Origin: Spirosoma aerolatum
GTDB taxonomy: Bacteria > Bacteroidota > Bacteroidia > Cytophagales > Spirosomataceae
Reading direction: 5' to 3'
DNA: 64,000 bases
NCBI RefSeq assembly: GCF_002056795.1
Contig: NZ_CP020104.1
Coordinates: 686,001-750,000 of the forward strand
The first letter of the stretch is position 1. The number at the start of each line of letters is the position of its first letter. A model generated the notes under the pieces. It saw only the letters and a program-made list of their open reading frames with translations. It made no database searches and was not told the origin of the DNA. A program made the position numbers and the translations under genes. This document shows positions 35,301 through 45,219 of this stretch, piece by piece.

Positions 35301-36557
35301 ATGAATTTAGTTCGCATTAGCTGGGCCAACCTGCGCGATAAGCCGCTTAGCAGTTTTCTAAGTGGCCTGTTGATGACACTGGGTATTACCATCATCTCGT
35401 TGTTGTTACTGCTCAATGACAAGTTGGAAGATCAGTTTACTAAAAATGCTAAGGGCGTCGATATGGTGCTGGGCGCCAAGGGCAGCCCGTTGCAACTGAT
35501 CCTGTCGAGCATCTACCAGATCGATGCGCCGACGGGTAATATTCCGCTGGCCGAAGCCCAGCAGTTAACCCGCAATCCGATGGTCAAAACGGCCATTCCG
35601 TTGGCCATGGGCGACAACTACCAGTCTTTTCGCATTGTTGGCACCAATCACACCTACCTAACGCATTATGGGGCAACCGTAGGGCAGGGGAGGCTATTCA
35701 CTAAATCCCTGGAAGTAGTTGTGGGGACTCGTGTCGCCCAGGTGACGGGGTTAAAAATTGGTGATCAGTTTTACGGTTCGCACGGGATGGATGCTGGAGG
35801 TGATGTGCATAAAGACAAATCGTATCGGGTCGTAGGCCTGCTAAACCCCAGCAATTCGGTCGTTGATGGCTTGATTCTTACACCCATTGCCAGCGTCTGG
35901 GCCGTTCATGAGCATGGCGAAGCGCAAACCGATGAAGCCCATGCTGACCAGGAAGCCGCACCGGCACCGGTGCCAGAGAGCGACGGCCCGACTGATCGCG
36001 ACCCGACCGAAAAATCCCGTGAGATTACCAGCATGCTCATTCAGTTTCGCAATCCGCTGGGCATGATGCTGGCGAGGGGTATCAACAGTAACTCCAAATT
36101 GCAGGCGGCTTTACCGGCCATTGAGATCAACAGACTCTTCTCATTACTGGGCGTAGGGGTGGATACATTGCGATATCTGGCCCTGGCCATTATGGTGATT
36201 TCCGGAATTAGTGTTTTTGTTTCGCTGTATAATTCCTTGAAGGAACGGAAATACGAAATGGCGTTGATGTTGTCGATGGGGGCTACACGGACGCAGTTGT
36301 TTGGTATGTTGTTGCTGGAAGGGCTTGCTCTGTCGCTGATCGGGTTTCTACTCGGCGTTGTCCTGAGCCGAATCGGACTGGCACTATTTTCGGCAGGTAT
36401 TGCCCAGGAATTCCACTATAGTTTAACCGGTTTTCGGTTGTTACCTCAGGAATGGCTATTACTGGTAGCTGCTGTAGGCATTGGTCTGCTGGCGGCTGCG
36501 TTGCCTGCCATTGGCGTCTACCGGATGAACATTTCACAAACGCTGGCCGAAGAGTAA
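35301..36557 (+). CDS. FtsX/MacB-like ABC permease with acidic-histidine loop
   Basis: Membrane protein of 418 aa with the FtsX topology: one N-terminal membrane segment (about 18-38), a large periplasmic domain, three C-terminal membrane segments (LAIMVISGISVFVSLYNS, LLLEGLALSLIGFLLGV, LLLVAAVGIGLLAAALPA). In the periplasmic part (about 208-240) is a low-complexity loop rich in H, D, E and P (VHEHGEAQTDEAHADQE), which could bind metal (inference). It pairs with the ATPase just upstream under a Zur-like operator. Confidence 0.9.
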   Translation: MNLVRISWANLRDKPLSSFLSGLLMTLGITIISLLLLLNDKLEDQFTKNAKGVDMVLGAKGSPLQLILSSIYQIDAPTGNIPLAEAQQLTRNPMVKTAIPLAMGDNYQSFRIVGTNHTYLTHYGATVGQGRLFTKSLEVVVGTRVAQVTGLKIGDQFYGSHGMDAGGDVHKDKSYRVVGLLNPSNSVVDGLILTPIASVWAVHEHGEAQTDEAHADQEAAPAPVPESDGPTDRDPTEKSREITSMLIQFRNPLGMMLARGINSNSKLQAALPAIEINRLFSLLGVGVDTLRYLALAIMVISGISVFVSLYNSLKERKYEMALMLSMGATRTQLFGMLLLEGLALSLIGFLLGVVLSRIGLALFSAGIAQEFHYSLTGFRLLPQEWLLLVAAVGIGLLAAALPAIGVYRMNISQTLAEE

Positions 36558-36981
36558 GGTGATCATTTTTTCCAGGCCGCTTTTACCCAGCTGTGGTTGT
36601 TAAAAACCAATGGCTCAACTTAGATGATTACAGACGACGACCTTTATATCAGTCTGGCAGTGTGATTGCACCTGGTTTTATAAAACAGGCACTTGGCTAT
36701 TTATTAAGTTCGGTTAGCATTGGTTGGATAACATAAGCCGTCATCGTTGAACGCTATGAGCCTGCATGTAGATCTGAGGCAGGTGTTGTATATGCATACC
36801 CGGAATAGTCGACGGGTTTCATTCCTCATTATGGACAAGTACTGAACCGTACATAGTCATTCAGTAGACTAATTGAGTGATGTAATGATCGGCCGATGAG
36901 AACCGGAGGTCTCTGAGCATTTCATACTGTTTCAACCACCCTAAATAAAGCTCCGATTCCAATCAGGTTAAGTCATAGGGG
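36558..36981. other. Intergenic stretch between convergent genes; no gene recognised
   Basis: 424 bp between the ABC permease and the histidine kinase. Only short frames, no tRNA, no repeat of note beyond a small near-palindrome around 36673-36690 (TGGTTTTATAAAACA). No convincing terminator. Confidence 0.4.
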
Positions 36982-38763
36982 TCAGGCGATTGCCAGCCGA
37001 AAGTAAAACGAAGCTCCCGGTGATTCGCCTGAATGTATACCGATCTGTCCACCCATGGCTAGAATAAATTCTTTTGAAATAGCCAACCCTAATCCCGTCC
37101 CGCTAAACTGACCATTGAGGCCTGGGGCTTTAAAATACCGATCAAAGACGAGTTCGTGGTGTTCGGCTCGTAAGCCCGGTCCGTAATCACGAACGGTGAA
37201 TTCGACCTGATCGCTAACACGACAGGCCATAATGTCAACAGGCGACTGGTCATGGCTGTGCCGGATAGCATTGGACAGAAAATTGATTAAGACCCAGGAA
37301 GCTTTGTCAGGATCAGCTTTAACAAAAGGCAAATCAGGCGACAGCTTCAGAACAAACCGAATTTGTTTCTGCTCGGCCTGCGTTTTTAAAGCCTTGGAAG
37401 CCACCTCTATTAAATGAGATGGATTGACAGATTGCATCTGAAGTTGGATTTGGCCGGATTCGACCTGGGCCATATTCAGCAGTTCACCGGTTAAGCGAAG
37501 TAATCGATCGGTATTTTCCTCGATATGAGTGACCATTTCCTGTTGTTCGCTTTTTAAAGTGCCAAGCCGTCTATCCTTTAGGAGTTTGAGGCTCATTTTG
37601 ATGGCTGAGATTGGGGTTTTCAATTCATGGGAGACCGTGGCGATAAAATTCGTTTTGGCCAGATCCAATTCTTTGAAGGAAGTAATATTTAACAGCACAA
37701 TGACATAGCCTGCCTGAACGGGCTCAGATTCCCCGGTTGGGACTACCTCAACCGTATGGATCTCTTTAGAGTAAAAACTTTCTTTCCCTTTTTCATTAAG
37801 GCCAGGATCATAAATTTTTAAGAGACTCGCTCCCGGCACCGTCTGACGCGATTCTGCTTTTAATGGGGTTTGAGTGGCCTCCGTGTCTATCATTATATCC
37901 TGTATGAGCGAACGCAACAGATCGTTGGAAGTTGCTACATCGGGAGCGTACTGGCCGATAAGCTTTCCTCGCTCAACACCCAGTAAACGCTCAGCCACCG
38001 GATTGATAAACAGGATTCGGCGCTTCTCGTCCAGCCCAATGATGCCCTCGCTCATAATCTCGATCAAGGTGTCAATGCGTTTTTTCTCGAACAGAAGCTT
38101 AGCCACATTTGAGTGTTCAAATTCATAGAGCTTTTGGGCCATCGAATTAAACGAGCGGGCCAGTTCTCCAAATTCATCACTGGACCGAAAATGCAGGCGC
38201 TCTTCAAAGTGTCGGTCGGTAATCCGTTTGATTCCCTGGGTCAGTTCCTTGATGGGGCCGGCGATATAATACGGAATATTGATTACGAACGAAAACACGA
38301 CCAGAAAACAGAATGTACCAATCGTACCCAGCCAGAGTAACGCATTTTTTGCCGTTTTTTCGGCCGTATTGCTTTTGCGGACAATGGCCTGTCGGTTCAA
38401 ATCTTCAATAGTAAACAAATGCTGCTGGATTCGTTTGATCGTCGGAGCATCAACAGCTCCCGCTCGTAACCGATTAAACTCCCGACGAACAGCTCGGGTA
38501 TTCTCGCCCTCGCCGACCTCGGTCAGATTAGCCTCCTGCTTTTTTAAGTTCGTCTCAAAGTCGTTTAGCGCATCGGGATCGTCCAGCGAGACTAAAGCTT
38601 TCTGCATGTTGCTGACAAACTCCAGGGAAATGTAGTTGTCTTTCAGAATCGCTTTCGAATCGTTAGCCAACTGGTTCAGATAAAATGCCCCCAGTCCTCC
38701 TAGTACCAGAATAATACCGAAGAGGAAAACGAATGAGAGTGATACTTTGGTTTTAAGGGTCAT
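36982..38763 (-). CDS. Sensor histidine kinase of the kdp locus (TM-HAMP-PAS-HisKA-HATPase)
   Basis: Inner-membrane kinase of 593 aa. Membrane segments at about 8-29 and 142-168 bracket a periplasmic domain; HAMP (168-220), PAS (228-290), dimerisation domain with phospho-acceptor H379 in TVSHELKTP, and an HATPase domain with N-box NFLSNAIRHS, DYGPGL and GTGLGLAIS. It follows kdpD by 19 bp. Because that KdpD lacks its own kinase, this protein probably supplies it, as in other Bacteroidota kdp loci (inference). No response-regulator gene is present in the window. Confidence 0.92.
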   Translation of the reverse strand: MTLKTKVSLSFVFLFGIILVLGGLGAFYLNQLANDSKAILKDNYISLEFVSNMQKALVSLDDPDALNDFETNLKKQEANLTEVGEGENTRAVRREFNRLRAGAVDAPTIKRIQQHLFTIEDLNRQAIVRKSNTAEKTAKNALLWLGTIGTFCFLVVFSFVINIPYYIAGPIKELTQGIKRITDRHFEERLHFRSSDEFGELARSFNSMAQKLYEFEHSNVAKLLFEKKRIDTLIEIMSEGIIGLDEKRRILFINPVAERLLGVERGKLIGQYAPDVATSNDLLRSLIQDIMIDTEATQTPLKAESRQTVPGASLLKIYDPGLNEKGKESFYSKEIHTVEVVPTGESEPVQAGYVIVLLNITSFKELDLAKTNFIATVSHELKTPISAIKMSLKLLKDRRLGTLKSEQQEMVTHIEENTDRLLRLTGELLNMAQVESGQIQLQMQSVNPSHLIEVASKALKTQAEQKQIRFVLKLSPDLPFVKADPDKASWVLINFLSNAIRHSHDQSPVDIMACRVSDQVEFTVRDYGPGLRAEHHELVFDRYFKAPGLNGQFSGTGLGLAISKEFILAMGGQIGIHSGESPGASFYFRLAIA

Positions 38764-38782
38764 TAGCTGTTGCGTTTCAAGG

Positions 38783-39910
38783 TTAGGAAAGAATGATCAA
38801 GTCTGTATCCGACTCGGAAAGCCGGTTGAGCAGCTGGTTAAAGGCAAAGGTTCGTAAAATGATTTGAATCAGATTAAAATGGGGTTTGCCGATGCAGACC
38901 GTCGTAACGTTTCGTTGCTTCACTTCTTCCATCAGGCAACTGACGACATTGCTTCCTTTTGCCTGGATGACTTCCGCACCTAATTCCGTAGCTAGCTTTA
39001 AATTATTGATCAGATGGCGTTGCAGATCTAGCCGTATCCGATCCGGCGACTCATCAGGCGTTTGCACATAGAGTACATACCAGCGGGAATTGTAATAAGC
39101 CGCTAGCCGGGCTGTTTTGCGAATCACTCGACGGGCCACTTCCGGGTTTGAGCTAATACTGGCCAGAAACCGTTCCGACTTTGCCTGCAAATTCGCTGGC
39201 AAACTCGTCTCGATTTTTCGCTCGACCGCTGATGCCACTTCGCGGAGGGCCAGTTCGCGGAGGTGTAAGATCTTTTCGGCTTGGAAAAAATTCGTCAGGG
39301 CGGTTTGCACCTTTGCCGGATCATAGATTTTCCCTTCTTTGAGCCGGGTAATTAATTCATCAGCCGTCAGGTCGATATTGACGACTTCATCAGCCATTTG
39401 TAGCACCCGATCTGGTACGCGCTCGGTCACATCAATGTTCGTAATTTCATGGACTTCATCGTATAGACTCTCAATATGCTGGATATTGACCGCCGAGATG
39501 ACACTGATCCCTGCATCCAGAATTTCCAGTACATCCTGCCATCGTTTTTCATTTTTGGAGCCGGGAATATTCGTATGGGCCAGTTCATCGACAATAGCGA
39601 TTTCGGGATGGGTATTGATAACCGTCTGCACGTCCATCTCCTCCAGCTCGCGACCTTTGTAAAACAGCTTTCGTCGGGGGATGATGGGAAGACCTTCTAT
39701 TAAGGCATGCGTTTCAACTCGGTTATGAGTTTCGATAAATCCGATTTTAACGTCAATGCCACTTCGCAAAAGGGCATGCGCTTCCTGAAGCATACGGTAG
39801 GATTTACCTACCCCAGCGCTCATGCCAATATAAATCTTAAACTTACCCCGGCGCGATTCCTGGATAAGTCGAAGAAACTGTTCCGCCGATTGATCTCGTT
39901 CGTCAGCCAT
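38783..39910 (-). CDS. kdpD: KdpD N-terminal sensor module (KdpD-Usp) without kinase
   Basis: Cytoplasmic protein of 375 aa, covering only the first part of canonical KdpD (about 890 aa). KdpD domain with Walker A GMSAGVGKS (29-37) and Walker-B-like IAIVDELAHTN, then a universal-stress-protein-like domain (about 245-375). The four membrane helices, DUF4118 and kinase domains are absent. In full KdpD this region senses turgor/K+ and binds nucleotides, with c-di-AMP binding to the Usp part in Firmicutes. Here it must act through another kinase, most likely the next gene. Confidence 0.92.
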   Translation of the reverse strand: MADERDQSAEQFLRLIQESRRGKFKIYIGMSAGVGKSYRMLQEAHALLRSGIDVKIGFIETHNRVETHALIEGLPIIPRRKLFYKGRELEEMDVQTVINTHPEIAIVDELAHTNIPGSKNEKRWQDVLEILDAGISVISAVNIQHIESLYDEVHEITNIDVTERVPDRVLQMADEVVNIDLTADELITRLKEGKIYDPAKVQTALTNFFQAEKILHLRELALREVASAVERKIETSLPANLQAKSERFLASISSNPEVARRVIRKTARLAAYYNSRWYVLYVQTPDESPDRIRLDLQRHLINNLKLATELGAEVIQAKGSNVVSCLMEEVKQRNVTTVCIGKPHFNLIQIILRTFAFNQLLNRLSESDTDLIILS

Positions 39911-39951
39911 TAATCAGATTGGGAGTGAATGATAGTATCATGCAACTAAAG

Positions 39952-40602
39952 TTAATCATCGTTTCGACGCAGGTAAATGGAAAGACCCGCTAAACCAACT
40001 ACGGCGAGCAGGTTAGCCAGAATACCCACCGACCATCGGTCCTGACCGGGAACAAATACCATGATCAGAACGGCCAGCAAATTAACCCGCACGGTCACTA
40101 ATCTCGATAGCATATGCATCCGCTGGCGGTTGGCCAGTTGCCTGACCAGGGTCAGGTTAACGAAGTGCGGCTCTTTTTGCTCCAGAGGCAGATCAGGGGG
40201 CACACTATAGTAAACAAGGCCACTGCCAAGCAGAAAAAACAATACGGGTGTCCATTGCTGATAAAGCGATACGCCCCACACTCCCTGCGCGATCAGTAGA
40301 AACGAAACCCCTGTCAAAAATCCGGCCGTGAGTAGACAGAGGATGACGCGTTGTTTGGCACGAAGATTCTGTTGACGATTGGCCCAGTACATAAAAAACC
40401 TTCGAAGTAGGTTCAACAAAAATAACGACCAGACCAAGTTGGTTAGCCATTGTTGACGGGTGCCGAACTGATCGGCCTGGCCATGCTCATCAAAATGCAG
40501 GGGTAACCGATCTGGCAGCCGATTCCAGACGAGTGCAATGGCCAGAATCGGCAAGCCAGTCAGCGCATAACTCAGCAGTTGGACTTTCAACTTAATAGAC
40601 AT
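39952..40602 (-). CDS. DUF1648 membrane protein
   Basis: Integral membrane protein of 216 aa with about five hydrophobic segments. The N-terminal LPDRLPLHFDEHGQADQFG is the DUF1648 signature seen in SdpI-like and other small membrane proteins. Function unknown. It lies 41 bp before kdpD on the same strand and 111 bp after the porin gene, separated from it by a hairpin at 40642-40690. Confidence 0.82.
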   Translation of the reverse strand: MSIKLKVQLLSYALTGLPILAIALVWNRLPDRLPLHFDEHGQADQFGTRQQWLTNLVWSLFLLNLLRRFFMYWANRQQNLRAKQRVILCLLTAGFLTGVSFLLIAQGVWGVSLYQQWTPVLFFLLGSGLVYYSVPPDLPLEQKEPHFVNLTLVRQLANRQRMHMLSRLVTVRVNLLAVLIMVFVPGQDRWSVGILANLLAVVGLAGLSIYLRRNDD

Positions 40603-40641
40603 GGTAAAAAGGCCAGGGTTTAGCAGTACCGGGTAATGGCA

Positions 40642-40690
40642 AGATCAGTGATAAGAAATGCGCTCATGTCAGTTGTCTTACCACTGATCT
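40642..40690 (-). terminator. Hairpin after the porin gene
   Basis: Arms 40642-40656 and 40676-40690 (15 bp, one mismatch that can wobble) with a 19-nt loop, just downstream of the porin stop at 40714 on the minus strand. No T-tract follows, so it may be partial. Confidence 0.45.
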
Positions 40691-40713
40691 AGACTTTACT
40701 ATGAATCAAGTAG

Positions 40714-41862
40714 TCAGAAAGAAACGGCTAAACTGGTTGTCAGCGACGTATTACTACGGCCAAAACCACTCGTTGTTTCAAAAATGGCGTCTTTGCTATT
40801 GTACACTTTGCCTTCGATTCGAAAGAGCGCATTGGGCAGGATCGCGTAATCATAGTTGAGCGAATACCCCCAGGTCTGGAATCCGTTTGGGGTGCCAGTG
40901 GCGATGATGACCCCGTTTTTATCATCGTAGTATTCAATCCGGCCAGCCAAATAGCTTTTCTCACTCGTTGCCAGACGAGCAATAATTACTGGCGAATACC
41001 ATACATACGAGCCATTACCTGCCCGGCGATCACCGCTAACGATAGGTTTACGATCCGAACCAATATCGAAGCCCAGGATCACCCCGAACTTGCCCGCTGG
41101 GTTAATGATGGCGTAGAAATTATTAAAGAAGCGGCCCTGTTTCAGCGAATCCGGGCGGTCTGAACCAACAAACGTACTCCAGTTTAGTGTCAATGTTGAG
41201 GAAGGTCTATATTGCACCTGCGTACTGACCGATGGACCACTATAGTCAGGCAGTTTAGCAATTCGCTGCCAGCCATTTAGTACTGATCCCAACAGGGTCC
41301 ATTTGCCATTCGACGAGTTATACGTCAGTTTGGCACCCGATAAGTAATAGGGCGAGTTTTCTGCCAGCATACTCCTCGTTAGTGTCCAGCAATCTTTGGA
41401 GATGGCGCTTTCAAAACCAATGTGCGACGAGAAGATACCAGCATCCAGCCATAGATCCTTCTTGCCACTGAGTTTAACGCCCGCATTGGCTTCAAAAATG
41501 TTTTTTACCAGAGCCTGCTCAGCTGCGTAGTTGTATTGCGCATACGTACCGACCTGAAGCGCCAGATTAGCCCGAACGCGCTCACCTGCGTAAGCACCTT
41601 TGATAAACGCCAGATTGACGTTTACCTCCCGGTTTCGTTTATGATTATAAATGAAACCGGGGCGTTCCTGTACCGTTTTAGGGGCGGTGAAATCGTGAGC
41701 ATAATACGCTTCAATGTAGCCCGACAGGGTTAGCCCCGAGTTAGGCGCTATGGTCGACTGGGCCTGGGTTGGGGCAGATGTCGTCGTTGTGTCCGTAGTC
41801 TGGGCCAGCGATGTGGTCAATACACCAGCCATAAAGGCTGATGTCGAAAAAAATGTTTTCAT
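40714..41862 (-). CDS. Putative beta-barrel porin (bbp2/OmpL-like)
   Basis: Outer-membrane barrel of 382 aa from the ATG at 41862, where MKTFFSTSAFMAGVLTTSLAQ forms a signal peptide; the longer frame to 41928 adds non-signal residues. GLTLSGYIEAYYAHDF opens the barrel, which is rich in aromatic girdle residues and ends TSLAVSF. From memory it fits the bbp2 porin family that often accompanies kdp genes in Bacteroidota. It would let K+ (or other ions) pass the outer membrane (inference). Confidence 0.87.
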   Translation of the reverse strand: MKTFFSTSAFMAGVLTTSLAQTTDTTTTSAPTQAQSTIAPNSGLTLSGYIEAYYAHDFTAPKTVQERPGFIYNHKRNREVNVNLAFIKGAYAGERVRANLALQVGTYAQYNYAAEQALVKNIFEANAGVKLSGKKDLWLDAGIFSSHIGFESAISKDCWTLTRSMLAENSPYYLSGAKLTYNSSNGKWTLLGSVLNGWQRIAKLPDYSGPSVSTQVQYRPSSTLTLNWSTFVGSDRPDSLKQGRFFNNFYAIINPAGKFGVILGFDIGSDRKPIVSGDRRAGNGSYVWYSPVIIARLATSEKSYLAGRIEYYDDKNGVIIATGTPNGFQTWGYSLNYDYAILPNALFRIEGKVYNSKDAIFETTSGFGRSNTSLTTSLAVSF

Positions 41863-42087
41863 AATTGTGTTTTTGTTGTACTCAAGTTGTTGATCCTGCT
41901 CGACGCTTGTGGTAGAACAGGAAGGCATTGATGAAAATCAGGGTAGGTTACCCTGGGTTAAAAACTCAGCGATTGGCCCAATTGCCGGGGTCCCGATAAT
42001 AAAGATGATAGCCGGCCGTCAATAGCAGTCCGATTGTCCATGACTCGGTAGGCAACACGCCGGTAGTGGGTGGTGTATAGTGCTTTT

Positions 42088-42400
42088 TCACACAGGAGTC
42101 TGCCAATACACCGCCACGACAACAGCAAGACTCGTTCCCGCTGACACAAACAGCAGAAAAGTCTGTACTGCCATTTGAATGAAGTAAGTTGCCCCACTAT
42201 CTCCAGAATAAGGCTGAAGGTTTGTGTTGGTCAGAAAGTTAATAGCCGTATGGATGCTACTGTCCATTCCAAGGATGGAATAGTTCCGACTGTGGGTTCG
42301 GCTCGTCTTTAAACACGCGAGTCATGTAGCGCCTAACTACGACGGCCAGCCCGACAGCAAGGCCAAACAAGCCTTCAAGCCCTATATACTGCGTTATCAT
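42088..42400 (-). pseudogene. Decayed second kdpA (two fragments)
   Basis: Fragment 1 (42400 down to 42257) reads MITQYIGLEGLFGLAVGLAV... and matches the first membrane helix of KdpA, including RYMTRVFKDEP. Fragment 2 (42267 down to 42088), in another frame, contains NTNLQPYSGDSGATYF, the first KdpA selectivity-filter loop, and the next helix; it ends in TGA. The roughly 65 residues between these parts and the last three-quarters of the protein are missing. Its filter (TNTN) differs from the intact kdpA nearby (VNCN), so it is not a fresh copy of it. Confidence 0.8.
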
Positions 42401-42460
42401 ACTGCTGTCTGATTGACGAACCGGTCAGCCCGGTTATCAACCGGACTGACTGGCAATCGC

Positions 42461-43024
42461 TTACTTTAGTTGGTCGAGCGCTACGTTGAGCGCTAATACG
42501 TTCACTTTGGCGGGCCCAAAAATACCCAGCAATGGCCCTTCCGTATGCTGATCAACGAGTTGATTCAATCGCTCCGCCGAGATATTCCGCACTTTGGCAA
42601 TGCGGGCTACCTGAATTTTGGCTCCCGCAGGCGATAAGTCCGGGTCTAACCCCGAGCCGGAAGCGGTTACCAGTTCAGCCGGGATGTCAGCCTTATTTAC
42701 ACCGGGATTATGAACCAGGAACGTATCGATACGCGCCTGAACGGTTTTCAGATAGTCCGGGTTAGACGGTCCTTTGTTGGAGCCTCCCGACCCGGCCGCG
42801 TTATACTCTACCGCCGACGGACGGGAATTAAAATAGCGGTCCTGCGTAAATTTCTGGCCAACCTGAGCATAGCCAACGACCCGCCCATTCGCGGTAATGG
42901 TGACACCATCGCCCCCGCCAGGAGCCAGTTTGGCAATGCCTGCGACGACAAGTGGATAGATTACAGACAGCAGTACCAGTAATACCAGCGTTAGGCGCAA
43001 GGCCGGTCCAATATGAGCTTTCAT
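42461..43024 (-). CDS. kdpC: Potassium-transporting ATPase subunit C
   Basis: 187 aa with a single N-terminal membrane helix (LRLTLVLLVLLSVIYPLVVAG) and a periplasmic domain with the family block YFNSRPSAVEYNAAGSGGSN and SGLDPDLSPAGA. KdpC stabilises the KdpFABC complex and raises ATP affinity of KdpB. It follows kdpB with a 65-bp gap. Confidence 0.96.
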   Translation of the reverse strand: MKAHIGPALRLTLVLLVLLSVIYPLVVAGIAKLAPGGGDGVTITANGRVVGYAQVGQKFTQDRYFNSRPSAVEYNAAGSGGSNKGPSNPDYLKTVQARIDTFLVHNPGVNKADIPAELVTASGSGLDPDLSPAGAKIQVARIAKVRNISAERLNQLVDQHTEGPLLGIFGPAKVNVLALNVALDQLK

Positions 43025-43089
43025 TTTTATATGATTTTGGGGTAGCGCCCAGCTTTTTGCCCGATAAGCGCTACGGTAAGTGAGACAAA

Positions 43090-45162
43090 CTAAAGAAATA
43101 AGCCAACGATCAAATCCAATAGCTTAATGCCGATAAATGGCGCTATCAGACCGCCAAAACCATAAATAAACAGGTTCCGACGTAGCAAAGCCGAGGCTCC
43201 GATGGGTTTATATTCTACCCCCCGCAGTGCCAGGGGAATTAACATCGGAATGATGATGGCATTGAAAATAACCGCCGATAGTATCGCTGATTCAGGGCTA
43301 TGGAGCCGCATCAGATTTAAGCTTTGCAGCGCTGGAATGCTGGCCACAAACAGGGCTGGAACAATGGCGAAGTATTTGGCTACATCGTTGGCAATACTAA
43401 ACGTCGTTAGCGTGCCCCGCGTGATGAGCAGTTGTTTGCCAATTTCAACGACTTCAATAAGTTTGGTCGGGTCATTGTCCAGATCCACCATATTACCCGC
43501 TTCCTTAGCGGCCTGCGTTCCCGAGTTCATGGCTACGCCCACATCAGCCTGCGCCAGCGCAGGCGCGTCGTTGGTCCCATCACCCATCATTGCCACCAGC
43601 TTACCACCGGTCTGCTCTTTGCGGATGTACTGCATTTTGTCTTCCGGTTTAGCTTCGGCGATGAAGTCATCGACGCCCGCTTTGTTCGCAATGAACTTGG
43701 CCGTCAACGGATTGTCGCCGGTTACCATCACCGTTTTTACACCCATTTTGCGAAGTCGCTCGAATCGCTCGGCAATGCCCGGTTTAATGATATCCTGTAA
43801 TTCAACAACACCTTTTACCTCTTCATTTTCAATAACGACTAACGGCGTTCCCCCGTTCGCTGCAATTTTGTTGGCTGTCGCTTCCACTTCGGCCGGAAAC
43901 GGATTCCCAGCCCGTTGAACAATAGCTCGTATAGAGTCGACAGCTCCTTTTCGAATCCGAACCACGCCACCATTCGCCTGACCATTAATTGGCAGATCGA
44001 TACCCGACGAGCGTGTTTCGGCGGTGAATTTGATCAGCTTAGCGCCGTTCATATTCAAATTGCGCGTGACTTCCGTTCCTGCCAGTTCGACAATCGACTT
44101 TCCTTCCGGCGTATCATCGGCCAGCGAACTCAGCGCTGCAATTCGCACCATGTCAGCCTGTTTGATACCTGGGGCAGGATAGAAATTGGTTGCTTTCCGG
44201 TTGCCAATAGTGATCGTTCCCGTTTTATCGAGTAGCAACGTATCGACATCACCCGCTGTTTCCACCGCCCGACCCGATTTGGCAATGACGTTAGCCCGTA
44301 AAGCCCGGTCCATACCTGCAATCCCAATGGCTGATAACAACCCACCGATGGTCGTCGGAATCAAACAAACGAACAGCGAGATTAACGCGGCTATTGTAAT
44401 GGGCGTATTGGCATAATCGGCAAAGGGTTTCAGACTTACGCAGACGATAATGAAAATTAGCGTAAAACTGGCCAGTAATATGGTTAAAGCGATTTCGTTG
44501 GGTGTTTTCTGGCGTGATGCCCCTTCAACCAAGGCAATCATCTTATCCAGAAACGACTCCCCCGGCTGTGTGGTAACAACTACTTTGATTTTGTCGGAGA
44601 GTACCTTGGTCCCCCCTGTGACTGACGATTTATCGCCCCCCGCTTCGCGAATCACCGGTGCTGACTCCCCCGTGATGGCTGACTCGTCGATGGTCGCCAG
44701 GCCTTCGATAATTTCACCGTCGGAAGGGATAATGTCTCCCGCTTCGCAGAGGAATACATCCCCTTTTTGGAGTTGAGCGGACGAAATGGTTTGAATTTCG
44801 TCCAGTTTCATGTTCCCAACCGGCCGAATGACTTTAGCCGGTGTTTCCTGACGGGTTTTACGGAGTGATTCTGCTTGTGCCTTGCCGCGCGCTTCGGCGA
44901 TGGCTTCGGCGAAGTTGGCGAACAGGATCGTCAGCAGCAGTATTGCCGTAATGATAATATTGTAGCTCAGCGTGCCTTGAGTCGTATCGCCCGAAAGCGC
45001 AATGTAAATTGACACCACAAGCATAATGAACGTACCGACTTCGACGGTAAACATCACCGGATTTTTAATAAGCTGTACCGGATTCAGCTTGGTAAATGAC
45101 GCTTTTATTGCGGACCCCACTAGTTCACCCTGGAACAGTGACGGGGATTGTTGCTTTGCCAT
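43090..45162 (-). CDS. kdpB: Potassium-transporting P-type ATPase subunit B
   Basis: 690 aa, the catalytic P-type ATPase of the Kdp complex in the inner membrane. TGES in the actuator domain, phosphorylation motif DKTGTIT (about residue 315), and hinge [19 protein letters not shown]. Membrane helices near 35-60, 70-90, 225-285 and the C-terminus match the family. It follows kdpA by 57 bp. Confidence 0.97.
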   Translation of the reverse strand: MAKQQSPSLFQGELVGSAIKASFTKLNPVQLIKNPVMFTVEVGTFIMLVVSIYIALSGDTTQGTLSYNIIITAILLLTILFANFAEAIAEARGKAQAESLRKTRQETPAKVIRPVGNMKLDEIQTISSAQLQKGDVFLCEAGDIIPSDGEIIEGLATIDESAITGESAPVIREAGGDKSSVTGGTKVLSDKIKVVVTTQPGESFLDKMIALVEGASRQKTPNEIALTILLASFTLIFIIVCVSLKPFADYANTPITIAALISLFVCLIPTTIGGLLSAIGIAGMDRALRANVIAKSGRAVETAGDVDTLLLDKTGTITIGNRKATNFYPAPGIKQADMVRIAALSSLADDTPEGKSIVELAGTEVTRNLNMNGAKLIKFTAETRSSGIDLPINGQANGGVVRIRKGAVDSIRAIVQRAGNPFPAEVEATANKIAANGGTPLVVIENEEVKGVVELQDIIKPGIAERFERLRKMGVKTVMVTGDNPLTAKFIANKAGVDDFIAEAKPEDKMQYIRKEQTGGKLVAMMGDGTNDAPALAQADVGVAMNSGTQAAKEAGNMVDLDNDPTKLIEVVEIGKQLLITRGTLTTFSIANDVAKYFAIVPALFVASIPALQSLNLMRLHSPESAILSAVIFNAIIIPMLIPLALRGVEYKPIGASALLRRNLFIYGFGGLIAPFIGIKLLDLIVGLFL

Positions 45163-45219
45163 AGTAATTAATAAATATCCGTTATCGGTAAGCCTGTTCG
45201 ATGGACTTGCCGGAAGCAG

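Noticed and set aside
41958..42197. 79-aa minus-strand frame downstream of kdpC
   Set aside because: It overlaps the decayed kdpA in a different frame and shows Cys/Arg-rich out-of-frame composition.
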